NCBI RefSeq assembly: GCF_040412425.1
Contig: NC_089743.1
Coordinates: 87,420,971-87,484,970 of the forward strand
DNA length: 64,000 nt
Reading direction: 5' to 3'
DNA from: Macrobrachium rosenbergii
Taxonomy: Eukaryota > Arthropoda > Malacostraca > Decapoda > Palaemonidae
Position numbers and translations under genes: made by a program. This document shows positions 35,056-47,136 of this stretch, one piece after another. Under the pieces are notes generated by a model that saw nothing but the letters and a program-made list of their open reading frames with translations, made no database searches and was not told where the DNA came from. Each line of letters opens with the position of its first letter. Positions within the stretch are counted from its first letter, which is position 1.

Positions 35056-36370
35056 ATACTATAGTCTTAGGCTTTTATGAGGTGTCATGCACAACGCTAC
35101 AAAAGTCCTTCCTGACATCTTTAGAAAATTTCCAAAGACTGACAAATTATATAATAATCCTGCCCTTGCACATAAAATGACAAGCCAGAAGTAAATTACT
35201 TACTCAAGCTAGCGTTTTCTACCAGACGAAAATTTTCTTGCAAAACTTGCCCAGAATAAATACCTCCAGATACATAATTTACCTCTAATATAAGAATTAT
35301 CTAAACCATCCTACATTACATACAGTACTCCTCCTTTCCTATACATTTCCCTAAAAATATCATTAGCAGGCAGTCCCCGGTTATTGGTGGGGATTCCATT
35401 CCGACGGCGTGACGATAAGCAAAAATCAACGATAACCAAAAAATTGGTGATTTTCGGCACTTATCGATCGGCGTTGTCGAAAATAGCCGATTTTCAGTTA
35501 TCGGTGCCTCTGTTAGGTATGTGTCGGTGTCAATAAGCGATTATCAGCACCGATAAGCGGAAATTGGTAGCGAAAACTGTCGATTTTCCTCGCTGGACAA
35601 GTGCCAAAAAACCGGATCACTGATAACCGAGACGACCAATAACATGAGGGAACTGCCTGTATTTCTATTCTCACGGAGTATGATCTGCAGTAGAAAAAGT
35701 ACAAAATACTAAACCCTATAGAAATTAACTAATTTAAAAAAAATTCAAAATACAACACAGCAATTAATAGTACTGTACCTAAATCTAGATATGGAAATAT
35801 TTTTTAAAAAATCCATTATCCTTCACTGACATATCAACAAAGTATTTTCAACCCTACAATACTATTACTGTAACTGGTCTTAGGCTTTTATGAGATGCTA
35901 AACATAAGGAAGCTAAAAAGGTCCCTTCTCACATCTGTAGAAAATCTCAAAAGACTGACACAACTAATATAAAATTAATACAAATTTAATAATCTACCCC
36001 TGCAAATAAAATAACAAACTAGACGCACAATACTTATTCACGTTAAATATGTTGCAGACGATTATTATTCTCGCAAAATATATTCAGAATGAACACTGTA
36101 GCTCCAAATATACTGAATTTACTGTTGGTAAAAGAAATATATAAAACATCCTGTATTTACATATTATTATAGAAAAATAGAATTTCTATTCTCGCTGAAT
36201 AAGATCTGCAACCAGAAAGAATACATAAAAACACCTTTGTATGATTAACTAACTTTTAACAAATATTCAAAACACAACACTACAATTACTTATACCCAAA
36301 TCCAGATGTAGAAATACTTTTAAAATTTCTATCCATTACTGACAGATCTACAAGATAATCTTGACAACAT
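35056..36370. repeat. Diverged direct duplication of about 500 bp, first copy split by a MITE
   Basis: Blocks of the first unit recur in order in the second. The tcttaggcttttatgaggtg block (35067) recurs at 35879. The aaaatttccaaagactgaca block (35127) recurs at 35941. The ttctattctcacggagtatg block (35663) recurs at 36186. The acctaaatctagatatggaa block (35778) recurs at 36295. Removing the 296 bp MITE from unit one brings both units to about the same length. The MITE is absent from unit two, so it arrived after the duplication. Confidence 0.75.
35366..35661. mobile_element. MITE family A, copy 4 (inverted)
   Basis: Ends are caggcagtccccggttattg and gagggaactgcctg. The gatccggtttt landmark occurs near the right end as its reverse complement (aaaaaaccggatcac), so it lies opposite to copies 1 to 3. 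Confidence 0.88.
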
Positions 36371-36473
36371 AAAATTTGTACAACTTAAGATGTTGGAATT
36401 TAAAAAACTTCACAACACTTAAATTCCCACATCTCTCAAATAATTTAAACACAACAAAACATTTTACACTTAC

Positions 36474-36823
36474 GGTTCAGCTTCTATACTTTTAAGTTTG
36501 GCCACATAATTTGAGGGAATATATCCTTCTTGCTTTGTAGCTTTGGACCTTGCAAACCACCAATCACCCTGGGTATCATTCAGAATTTCCAAATGTTCAC
36601 CTTTCTTAAAAGATAAATCTTCGTCTGTGCGCGCATCATAGTCATATAACGCTACAAACACTTTGGATAATGCTGCTGCACTTCCCTCAGGGTCTGGTAC
36701 TGACGGCAAAGTTGGATTGAGGCCATTCATTGGCCGCCCTCCGAGGGCATGAGTGTCTTGTGTTCCCCTGGTGGCACCACTTGGATCACTTATAGTAGGT
36801 CCTGTCAATGGTTGCGCCGGGAC
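36474..36823 (-). CDS. Src42A: Src-family tyrosine kinase, coding exon B (unique region end and SH3 domain)
   Basis: This 350 bp exon is bounded on the minus strand by an acceptor (ttgtttcag) and a donor (gtaagtg). It opens in phase 0 and encodes residues 35 to 150 plus two bases of Pro151. Residues 35 to about 87 are a low-complexity Gly/Pro/Ser unique region. The SH3 domain runs from about 89 to 147. It has the ALYDYDAR motif, the acidic RT loop (TDEDLSF), the WW pair (DWWFAR) and the SNYVAKL end, all residues that bind Pro-rich ligands. An open frame extends four codons upstream of the acceptor, but this is intron. The peptide wording matches insect Src42A far better than other SH3 proteins I know. 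Confidence 0.96.
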
Positions 36824-37145
36824 CTGAAACAATAAAATCTAACATCAGAAAAATCATCCTAAAACAGTACAGCAGCTAACATGGTTATCACAATATGCTC
36901 CCTATTAGCTCTACGGGTACGTAAACCTGTCCCCATAACAACTACTGATTGTTATGAATGTAACTTCATAAATAAATATCTCTGCAATCTCTTCTTAATA
37001 TCCCTTATTAGCTGTCTACAGAAATAAAACCATCAAAATAATCACTAAATCTGAAAATCATCTGATAAAACACCAGGTGGATGTATGATGTTAAAGTTAA
37101 AAATCTAAATAATGCTTCACAGATTCTATATTCTCATATGGTCAC
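36824..37145. other. Intron 1 near the SH3 exon, no other feature seen
   Basis: AT-rich sequence with the expected pyrimidine-rich minus-strand acceptor next to 36823. Nothing else is recognised. Confidence 0.5.
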
Positions 37146-37149
37146 TGTC

Positions 37150-37335
37150 TTCTAGGTCTTCATCATCTGCCTGTTTTTGTCATGATTTCCTGGGCCTTTC
37201 TAGAGGTCTTTGTCATGCTGCTTTCATATCTACTTGCCTTTCTGGTCAACTGTTCCTTATACCTTGACATCAACTGTCCAAATCATACCAACCTCTGCTA
37301 TCTCAAATTGCTTTTTCTGGCCTCTGGACACCGAT
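37150..37335 (-). mobile_element. LINE tail fragment (same family as 4.33 to 4.50 kb)
   Basis: Blocks tttcctgggcctttctagag, atatctacttgcctttctgg and caactgttcc match the order of related blocks at 4362 to 4440. On the minus strand a WTVDVKV-like stretch with basic residues suggests the RT C-terminal tail of an RTE-like LINE. It is too short and decayed for more. Confidence 0.5.
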
Positions 37336-38355
37336 CTCACCACACATTAATTATTTGTGAACAATAATTAGATTTTAGCAAATGCAGTACATAAAGCCTA
37401 TGCTACTTCTACAATACAGAGTATACCAATATGCACTGTACATTTGTCCAGATGTATTAAACTTGAGAAAAGGAAATTTAAACTCATATTACAGACGATC
37501 ATAAAGTTGTACTATTTCACTCAAAATAGCCAAGCTCATGAAAAGTGACTAATCTTTGATAACAGCCTGCCTAGACTGCCAAGAATAGCCAAGGTTTTGG
37601 AAGAAGTCTAGCAAGGGTATGGACAGCATGAAAGATAAATAGACATCACCACAATCAACTTATGATGTTCCATTTCTTATCAGAGCAATGGTGCAACTGG
37701 AAAAATATTTGATGAAAAACATCAGGTTCTGATGCAGTAAAGGATGTGCAATACATCAAGAGAATAGGCCAGGAATACTGTAGTTCCAAATTTTAAGACA
37801 GTAGTACAGAGTATCATAATGTGAAATGTTATAGACCCCTGAACTCAAAGTTTCTGACAGTACCACACAGACAATGGTATTATGTTTCTCTAAAGAATGA
37901 CTTAGAACTTTTTTCAGCCTGAACACTGAATGCCAAACAGTGGATGGAAATTTGAGTAGGGTAGTTCTTTGGTCAAGAAAATCACGCTCATCCAGCAGCA
38001 ATGTCAGATGGAAATCTGCATCAATGCACAGTAATGCTTTAAAGAGTTTTTTGAAGATACAGCAATGATTCATGTTGCAACCAAAGTAATTCTTCAGGAG
38101 CAATTTGTCAAATGCTGAAATTCAATACAGCCAAGACCTTCCATGGCTATGCACATCAAATCTCCATTCATCCCCCCCAACACCTGTGTAAAATGCTTCG
38201 GTAAGGTTTAAATGCTTCAAACTTTGGGTGAAAACATTTGGTGCAAGTTAATTGTACAAAACACACAGATGTGTAGTTACTGACCGGGATTGTCATAGAA
38301 AATCACTAAAGTTGCTTCCAGGACAACAACATACAGCATGTAAAAACAGCTAATT
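37336..38355. other. Intronic sequence, no gene seen
   Basis: One 115-codon minus-strand ORF (38103 to 37756) is open but has no motif I recognise and lacks splice or codon evidence. It is probably chance. Confidence 0.4.
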
Positions 38356-38359
38356 AATA

Positions 38360-38612
38360 TTATTATTACTATTTCAGTAGATGAAACCTATTCACAAGCA
38401 ATAAGCACACAGGGGCCACTGACTTGAAAATTTCAAGCTTCTAAAGAATGTTGGTTTCAACCTCCCATGGCAGACCCCACACTGCAGTAGTAATTGATCA
38501 TGATACGGAGCCAGTGATTTTTCATCGCCCTGGGGAAGATATGAACCCACGATATCTGAGTGGCATGCTGTGACACTAACCACTATAGCAGCAGACCAGC
38601 TAATTCCAAAGA
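38360..38612 (-). mobile_element. tRNA-headed SINE with CR1-like LINE tail
   Basis: Read on the minus strand, the head (about 38610 to 38530) has a box A-like ctatagtggttagtgtcaca and a box B-like tgggttcatatcttcc, spaced as in a tRNA promoter. A unique middle follows. The 3' tail (ttcaagtcagtggcccctgt, gtgcttattgcttgtgaata, ggtttcatctactgaaatag, then TAATAATA) is the same as the end of the CR1-like LINE copies at 33.0 and 43.8 kb. A tRNA head with a LINE-derived tail is the usual build of a SINE mobilised by that LINE. Confidence 0.78.
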
Positions 38613-39640
38613 ACCCGTGCTCCAAATCAGACCATCCTTACCCCACCATACGCATAAAGAAGGTGACACCAACGTCATAATTTCCCTGTAGCCCAAAGGT
38701 CACCTAGCCTAATGATGCTCATACAATACAGACAATTTATACTGATGTTGTGTAGGCTGTTTCAATTGCCTTGAAAATAAAAACCCTATGTTGAACTCTA
38801 GCATGCATTGTAGGCCTAACTGGGACTGGAAAGAACTGCAAATTAATATGTTCACCTAAGCACCTGGGACAGAGTATTAAAAGGCCAAGGAATTCCCAAA
38901 GTTCCAGGCTATGACACTGTCTCAAGCTTCATCAGACCAGGAAAATCAACAGACTGGGTGTACTAGGCAGTACTTTTAATTTAAAACTGACTGGCACATT
39001 ACACCAAATAACATACTGCTGAGTGATCTGTAATAATACTGTAACACCAAACCAGCCCACATTAACAGGGCACTCAAATAAGTCACCAAGAAAAAAACTA
39101 CCCAATTAACATCACCAACCAATCAGGGAGTCCACATTTGGAGTCAAACAATCATCAAAATGGGATTTCCATTCAACTGGACATGATTACCAAAGGCTGA
39201 ACACACCTGCTACAAGCAAAATCAATGAACACACCTGCTACAAGCAAAATCAAAAGAAAGTGATAGACTTAAATGTACAGCACTAAACAAATGTAAACGA
39301 GTGTGCTCAAAGGATTAACATCTGCCTCTTAAACTGAACTAACAAATACTAATATACAATATAATGTACTGGTATTTTACTTTAACTCACTGATATAAGA
39401 ATACAGTAATTGCATTTAATTGTGTAAAACATTCCAGTTTATTAATAGTTGAAGACTATCAAGAATACAAATCTATAGACAATAAACCCAAGGCACCTAG
39501 GCTATTGTAAGTAGGTGGAAATGTATATACTACATGGAGTTAAGACACTACTGTACTACTGTCCCTAGCATCAGTAGCCTATTTGTTGTCTTGACCACTC
39601 TTTTACTTGTCATTTATGAAAGTACGGGTACATCAGTATA
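38613..39640. other. Intronic sequence with a 29 bp duplication
   Basis: No gene seen. An acacacctgctacaagcaaa unit with flanking aatcaatga is present twice in tandem at about 39203 to 39252. Confidence 0.5.
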
Positions 39641-39641
39641 A

Positions 39642-39782
39642 CAGTATTATTATTATTCAGTAGATGAAACCAATTCATATGGAACAAGCCGACAGGGGGC
39701 CTTGGCTTGAAATTTAATCTTCAAAAGAATATGGTGTTCATTAGGAAGAAGTAAGAGTAACAACCATTTGAAGTCTATCTAC
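39642..39782 (-). mobile_element. CR1-like LINE 3' tail only
   Basis: On the minus strand it reads ccatattcttttgaagatta, tttcaagccaaggccccctg, cggcttgttccatatgaatt, ggtttcatctactgaataat and ends in (TAA)n. It matches the last 130 bp of the LINE at 31.9 to 33.0 kb, so it is a severely 5'-truncated insertion. Confidence 0.82.
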
Positions 39783-42700
39783 CACAGACAAATAGTGATT
39801 ATTCCATTTCCATTTGATTGTACTAAAAGGGTAAAAGCTGATGAAGCAAGATAAGGGTAAAAAATACAAAATAAAAATTTGTTGATGAAAGGACAGACCC
39901 AAAAGATTAAGATAATGAATGCCTCAGATGGAGAGGAAAACTATAGCATATAATAAACAAATGAAATAACACTTGGCTCGAAGAACTCAATGTTAAGAAT
40001 TACTGTACTTAAGTGGAGAAACTGAAACTAGAGACCATGGATATGAAACACCATCTTTTACGTCTTCAACACAGATAAGGGGCAATAGAGAATGACAAGA
40101 TGTATGTATCAATTGAACGGTGATGTTTACAATGTATACGCTGCATATGGTACTATGGAATGCAAGGCTAAAATATCAGAAATTTGGCCAAAGTACAAAG
40201 AACATTTAAAGCCCATAATGTAATGCTAGACTGTAATAAACTTGGATAGGCACATGAACAAAGCTACAGTGCCAGAAATTTTGACATATATAGGAGCAGA
40301 AGCAACCAATCAAGAGAACAACTGCAAAATGCATTGCTTTTTTTCAGTATTTACCTGGAGGAAAGCAATAACTGTTAGTACTTAGATCGACACTACCACC
40401 TTCAGAAATCTGATTAAGAAAGAATATAAATAGAATAAAAATAAAAATGGATGTACATGCTAGGCTACTTGCTTAGCTGATCATTAGTATCTGCATTCTG
40501 TTAGGGTACCTCATTATCAACCTGCCCACTACCAGAAATTATTCTTTTCTGCTCATATTATGGTGGCAGTCTTCCCTGCAGTAGCATATTAAACTTAAGG
40601 GTTGTACTGCAATTCTATTTTACTGCACCATGCATTAGTTTTCTATATTTGATAAACAGTCCTATAGCCTAAAAGGTTTTTAATTTCTGTAGCTACTTTA
40701 TTCAGACACTTTTTTTTTGTATGTTAACTGCCTTTACAGGCTTACTTCACATGCGTATCTAACTGAAAAATTGCAAACTCTTACATACAATGTTACTTAT
40801 GCTTCTTATTTAGGATGGAGAGTCAAATTTATATCAAACCAATGGGTCGTAGAAAATTTGTCAAGATCACAGACTTAGTTGGTGGAATCTGTTACCATCA
40901 CTATGCCAAGTCTACACAATTTTCATATTGGGGGGACGGTCCCTAAAATCTAGTCAAATCAGGTGACAGATACAGAACTCCACAAGTGCATGAACTTGTT
41001 TTCTAAAAGATCCCTTGATCATTTTTTTTTTTAATGGAACTTGGTCCCTTAAATTTCACCAAGCTAGCTAGGAGATAGGGAACTTGCATTAGTGAATGAA
41101 CCTCCTGGATTCACGGGCAAATGGTAAGCTATACAGTATGTTGGTGGCAATTCATAAAACACTGCTGGATTCTTCCATTCTTCATGTTCATATGAGAATT
41201 TCCTGGAATATATAGGCCCAGAGAGGAAGCTGATGGAAATTTACCTTATTTCCCCAAATGAATCCATTACTCTAGTTATTCATTTTATTCATTCACCACC
41301 ACGTGGTGGATGTTGCAAGTGAAAGTTAAGGTTCAAGTATAGAAGTGATTCCCTACCTGTTGCTCAAGAGCATCACTGTGTTCTCCCCTGTGTCTGGCAG
41401 TGCTCTTTCAAAGTACGGTAGTCAACATTATGCTCTTGGGAACCACCTCTGCGCAGGCATAAGTTTGACAAGGATGTGAAGTTTGTGATGGAAGACTTGT
41501 TAATGGTTAAAGAGCAGAACTGCTGATTGAGAATGCATAATCCACTGCTTCCAGTTTTATCAATGTGAAGCTTGTAAGACTTGTTAATGGTTACAGAGCA
41601 GAACTGCTGATTGAGAATGCATAATCCACTGCTTTCAGTTTTATCATTACAGTACTATTATTTTTACTAAACTTAGTCCTAAATGGAAAATAGGGCACAC
41701 CCTATCTATGTTTTTACACTGCTGCTAAAATATTATGGCACTTATAGCATTTCTGTTATGGGTTTCATTACTACCTCGGTAATTGCAACACCTTATCTTT
41801 TATGTAAAACCCATTTTTTAATGTACAGTGACACAGATATTTGTAGGATTACACAAACTGTTTGTTAAATAAGGGGCAAGGTTGTTCTGTTGTGGTTCTG
41901 AGCTCTATTTACCATAAAGATACCTTCTCATGATCCTCAATCAAGTAGATCTGGGTATTCTAACTCCCCAGTGACCTCAGAAGCCCAACTGACAGTTATG
42001 TACAATTGTATTCTCCATGGGGTTGTGCAAAAGACATTCTCAAACCATTTCCATTTCACCATATTCTCATTAAACATTTGCCAAAGATGAATGCACTGTC
42101 AAACATCTTTGTTATTAAATCAATCAGGATTCCTTTTACTGTGTCTACTAGGCAGCACTACCATCATAGAATTTCAGTCCTCGAATTTGTTGAATCTTGA
42201 TTCTTTTATTGGTGTTTGATTTGTTTCACCATTAACCACTACAGTATATGCTTTCAAAGATTGATTGTTTTCCCAGCCAGAAATAATATACTTCATGATG
42301 CAAGTAAAAATGTGTTCGTTCAAGATGATGATGCTACTGAAAATCAGGTAATTTCATTTTTGTTTTAGCTAATGTAGCATAAAAAGAGGAATTCCTTGCT
42401 ATTTATACAATTTAACACATCCCATTGAAATTATATAACTAACTGATAACGCAATCAACACTGAAATATACGTTTTTCAATAACTTTTCAAATGTTCTGA
42501 ATGATAACAGTAATTTTTGTCAGAAAAGCTTTGTTAACTCATCCCACACCCACCCTACAAATATCAATTTCTATCTGGAATTGGGGCAAATACTGGTATG
42601 GTTACTTGTGTATTCCAAGATGTTGAAAGAGGCTGTATCTCTGCATGTATCACTAGCATAAAATACTTAGTGCTTTATGTCGCATCAGACCTTTTTTTTT

Positions 42701-42924
42701 TATCCAGCCTCGTAAGGACTCAGTGTCATAGCTGATTTGGTTAGCCTATGATGTACCATAATATATTACTCTGACTTAATTTCAAATTCAAATTCAAAAT
42801 CTTTATTTCGGACATAAATGGCCATAGATAAACACATACATATACATATATAAACATACATAAAAAAGCACCCTAGGTCAGGTTAGGTTGGGGGTCGGGG
42901 GGGTTGTGAGTCCAGGCCAACCAA
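39783..42924. other. Long intron 1 interior, no gene seen
   Basis: About 3.1 kb of AT-rich DNA with chance ORFs only. One two-copy tandem repeat is given separately. Short CATA-type runs near 42835 to 42865 are the only other simple structure. Confidence 0.5.
41494..41650. repeat. Two-copy 84 bp tandem repeat
   Basis: Unit one begins gacttgttaatggttaaaga at 41494 and unit two gacttgttaatggttacaga at 41578. They differ at only a few positions, so the duplication is recent. The second unit is slightly shorter. Confidence 0.92.
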
Positions 42925-42927
42925 TTA

Positions 42928-43319
42928 GGGTGCATACACATGGTCAAGCAGTGTTCATCGGACAAACACTGTTACCATATTGTACTATGTAGTGGCGACG
43001 TCATAAGCGCACATTTGAGAACTGACCTGGCAACAAACAGTGCTACCAGATACTGATGTATACCACAGTTTCTACTCCGTTCATTGGTCAAAGTTAGGCT
43101 GACAAAGTTCAGAACAGATGCCATTGGTCAAGATGCAGTGTTTTAACTCTGACCCGAACATTAGTGTTGTGGTCTTCAAAATTTTTTTCTTTGCAACAGA
43201 CTGATTCTGTTAGTCCGTGGTGATTGCTTCTGGCATCAACAGCACACCTTTACTTTTCCTACTGTTACCTGGTAACAGTGTTTGTCTGACGAACACTGTT
43301 TGACCGTGTGTATACACCC
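42928..43319. mobile_element. PIF/Harbinger-like MITE with TTA target duplication
   Basis: The 392 bp element has about 45 bp inverted ends. The left end is gggtgcatacacatggtcaa then gcagtgttcatcggacaaac. The right end is its reverse complement with few changes (gtttgtctgacgaacactgt then ttgaccgtgtgtatacaccc). TTA stands directly on both sides (42925 to 42927 and 43320 to 43322). A 3 bp TTA duplication with GGG-starting ends is typical of Harbinger-type transposons. No transposase is encoded. Confidence 0.85.
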
Positions 43320-43324
43320 TTAGG

Positions 43325-43745
43325 ATCCAACACCATAGGTTAGTTTAGGGAATGTAGATTTGTCAATGGGAGACCCCAATGCTGTTACAGAAGAACATGT
43401 TATGGGTTCCCACAAAAATGAAGGTAAAAATGATCCAAATTACATGTAAACTACTGGAAAACCAAATTTCCATGATGGACTCAATTACATGCAACAAGTA
43501 AACTTTTATCCACATTTCTTGTCCCATGCCCAATCCCAGTAAAGTAGTTGACTCTTTTAATGACAGTTTGTTCACAGGGAAAAGCATTTATTGATGGAAG
43601 GGATGACCTTACTTTTAAATGTATAACAGCCACTTTACATCTCCTGTAATCTAAAATATAACACTAAACCTCCATCAATACATCTTACACAAAGTCAACA
43701 CAGTCATGAAAACTGGGAGGAGGCAGAAAATACCTGGGCAATTTA
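43325..43745. other. Intronic sequence, no gene seen
   Basis: One unrecognised 74-codon minus-strand ORF. It ends at an ATT-rich run (43749 to 43800) that is the 3' tail of the adjacent LINE. Confidence 0.5.
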
Positions 43746-43749
43746 GAAT

Positions 43750-45720
43750 ATTATTATTATTATTATTATCATTATAATTTTTTATTATTAATTGTTACTA
43801 TTATTATCATTCGGTAGATGAATCCTATTCATATGGAATAAGCACGGAGGGACCACTGACTTGAAATTCAAGCATCCAAAGAATATGGTGTTCATTAGGA
43901 AGAAGAGGAAGTAAAGGGAAATACAGAAAGAAATTTGAGTTGTTAAAAAAGAAAAATTAAATTAATAAATAGATAGAAATGTATTAAAATGCAAGGAGAA
44001 TAGTATTAGGGTAGTAATGCATTTCATCTTCATTTGAACTTCTCAAGTTCCAATGGCACAACATCCTCTGGGAGGCTGTTCTGCAGTCCAACAGTGTGAG
44101 GAATAAAGGACCTCTAGAACTAAGAAATTCGACAGCGAGGTACATTTACTACATAGGCTATTGGTGCTGCTGTTCAGAGAATCTGGTTTCTCTCAGCAGA
44201 TAGAGGGGATTAGGGATCAACTGTGAATGTGAAAGATCTCTATTGAAATACAACTTATGAAAAAGTGCCAAACAAGACCATCTGTTGATGGTGCAAGTCA
44301 TAACTGCTACCATTAGGAAGCAAACCTAACACCACGAACAACTCTATCTAAGAGATAAATCTCTGGCAGAAGCAGACATCCACAATGGAGAACAGTATTC
44401 TGGTAAAGGAAGTACAAATGACCTAAAACATGTGGCACTGATTTTATCGGTTATAAATATATGAGGCCTTACGAACAATACCTAACATTTATGCGGCATT
44501 TGCTGAAACTTTCATTAGATGCTTCTAAAAAGTTAGATGTGCGTCAAAAGTTACACCTACAATAGTTAAAGCTTCAGACTCATTTAGAAAAGTTCCATCC
44601 ACCTGAAGGGGAGGATGGGGTGGGAAATCTGTACAGGATCTGTTAATCGCTAGTGTCTTCGTTTTACTGGAGTTCAGCCTCATACACCATCAACTACACC
44701 ATTCCCTGGTCCGGTCCATGTCCTGATTAAGGCTGAGGGCAGCTTTGTTTCTCATAAGTGGAGACTTTACTACACCCACAAGTGTTGCATCATTGGCATA
44801 ATGAACAATCTTGTTTTCCAGGTCAACAACCATTTAACTTGTATATACTAAAAATAACAGTGGACCAATGACACTGCCCTGTGGAACTCCAGACACAATA
44901 GGTCTTGGTTCACTAGAGATCTCGTCCACAGAAATTCACTGCTACCTAGCTGTAAGGAAAGCTTAAAATAATCCTAAAACATATCCAACCAGTCCAAGAT
45001 TCTGAACTTTATAAATAAGTGCCTTGTGATTTACTACACTGAAAGCAGCGCTACAATCTATTTGAATTACTCTGTACTCAAAACCCTTATCTAAGTTCCC
45101 TTGCAAATGACATGTCAAGTCTAAAAGAGCACTGCAGGTACCTAACTGCTTCCTGTATGCAGACTGATTATCAGCTAACAATCTTTCAGATTCCACATAC
45201 TTATAAAGTGGCTTAAAAATAAGTTTTCCAGCAACTTTGGAGAGCAAAGGGAGAATAGAGATTGGCCTGTAGTTACTGCAGTCTGCAGATATGCCACTCT
45301 TTGGAAAAGGAGAATAAAGATCAGCCTGTAGTTACTGCAGTCTGCAGATATGCCACTCTTTGGAAAAGGCCCTGTATTACTGAGCTTGTGCTTGTCCGCA
45401 AAGGAACTATGTTGACATAAAAATCAATAGAATCTACTAATTTTGGGGGACAACACACTAGAAACTTTTTTTTTAAAAACAAAGGGAAGAAACTGTTAGG
45501 ATTTTCTCTACCCCAGCTATCAAGATTATCCAGAATTTTTTTACTATCCTTAGAGAGAAATGCAAATTTTGTAAGAATAGGCCCAGGATGACAAGTATCT
45601 GGGAGAGGGACATCCCCAGCTGACTGCTTAGCTTCAAAAGCTTGATGACACAGTTTGGCCTTTCAATCTACCATCACCTGTTAGTAGTAGTGGAATGGAA
45701 GACGAGCCTGACCCAAGGAT
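43750..45720 (-). mobile_element. CR1-like LINE, 1.9 kb 5'-truncated copy
   Basis: On the minus strand, RT blocks appear in order. SNYRPISILPLLSKVAGKLI spans about 45280 to 45215. LADNQSAYRKQLGTCSALLD is at about 45175. VIQIDCSAAFSVVNHKAL, the motif A region with D kept, is at about 45070. SGVPQGSVIGPLLFLVYT-like spans about 44905 to 44840, and HYANDATLVGVV-like, the motif C region, spans about 44800 to 44765. The tail blocks are the same as in the copy at 31.9 kb. The 3' end is the shared tail plus (TAA)n. A 68 bp tandem duplication (about 45245 to 45370) breaks the frame upstream. Confidence 0.88.
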
Positions 45721-46820
45721 AGATGAACTTTAGTTTTAACTGACGGAAAACAAGCACAGTATACTGAACTTATTATGCAACAATAAAGCAAAAAACTCCC
45801 ATAGGCATTCTAGAATAGCAGATGTCGTAAAGATACACACTTCTATGCACAATATCACATTGGGGGGGGGGGTCCAGGGAGGTGAAGAACATCCACCCAG
45901 GTCAGGCACAGTGCCCTATGATAAGATGCGCTCGGATGCATTCCCGCTGAAATGGCCTATGTCGCCAACCCACAGAATTGGCCTAGCCTAACAAGCACAA
46001 CCATTCTGCAGTTCTACTTCACACAATGGACTTAAACAAATGATACAACATTCATATGTTTTGTGAAAGTACTTAACCTATTATTAATTTGGCTCTTATC
46101 TTTCCTATGAAAAATAAAAAAATGCTAGGTTAAAATGACCATCATTTGGCCACATCTTATATTAAATTCAGCGTTGGTTTCGAATTCAAATATCACATTG
46201 CCAAATAGCCTGGGAATCACTGGGGATGCAAGGACCTTTTTAGTTTGTCCAATTCCCATTTCACACAACTATAAACAAATACAGAGGTAGGCTACGCCTA
46301 TATATTGAAATTCACTTTGACATTAGTAAGAGTTTAGAGCACTGTACAGAGAAAGACTCGCCTGTGTAGAGGCTGTCTTCTGTAAGATCTGTCATGCTTC
46401 CATATCAACTGGTTTACCCTTAGCATATAACGATGGCGATAATAAAAAATGTAAACAAAAATGAAGCAGGCCTTCAACCTCTTCATAACACTGCCAAAAC
46501 ACGGCCTGTGACCCAGCTTGTGTGTGGCCATCTCTTACGAGGCCCAAATATGCTAATCAGGCCTATCAACATAATCATACAGAACCTTTGACGAGAGCCT
46601 GGGGTACACCATCGTATAAGCTTTCGTATATAAAGCTTTCTCAATATCTTCCGGTAATTCTGCCTAGACTGGCTCACCTTTCAAAGCTGCCATAAATCTG
46701 AAATAGGCCTGTACTATGACTACCCCGTTTAGGGGCATTAGCTGAGGATAGTGAAAACAAGGCAAAAGCAAGAACAACAACTCTTGGTTGACAGCTTTCG
46801 TAGACCAGAAGTTCTTTCAG
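45721..46820. other. Intron 1 near the first coding exon, no gene seen
   Basis: A G-run with a CpG-bearing stretch lies at about 45862 to 45970. Minus-strand ORFs at 46677 to 46483 and 46531 to 46334 are not recognised. Confidence 0.45.
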
Positions 46821-47136
46821 GTTATCCATACGGGAAAGAGTCTGTAGCTGTCAGATGAAGAACCCATAATACGTACAAATTAAATAAAAAGTTGTTTTTT
46901 TGGGGCTTAATCTGGACTAGGGTAAGTGCCGAGGCCCCAAGTTGCCCAGACAAGGCTATGCCTACATTCACTTTCCTGCCTGGGCGGGGACTGCGGGTCA
47001 CTACAAACACAACTGAACGAAATGTGAACATATAAACACTAATTACCATCCACCTGCAACAAATTAACCCTGTTAATTTTGTGGCTGTCGATAAACTCAA
47101 ACTAGCATTTTGGACAATGGCTCCAGGGCAACGTAC

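Noticed and set aside
36824..36832. A start codon for the SH3 ORF at 36832
   Set aside because: The triplet there is TTG and it lies in the intron upstream of a good acceptor (tttcag). The N-terminus is supplied by the exon at 47.2 kb.
46822..47136. Continuation of the MGNCFSSS open frame beyond residue 34 as coding sequence
   Set aside because: A good donor (CAG then gtacgt) ends the exon at 47137 in phase 0, which fits exon B exactly. The extended residues do not resemble a Src unique region.
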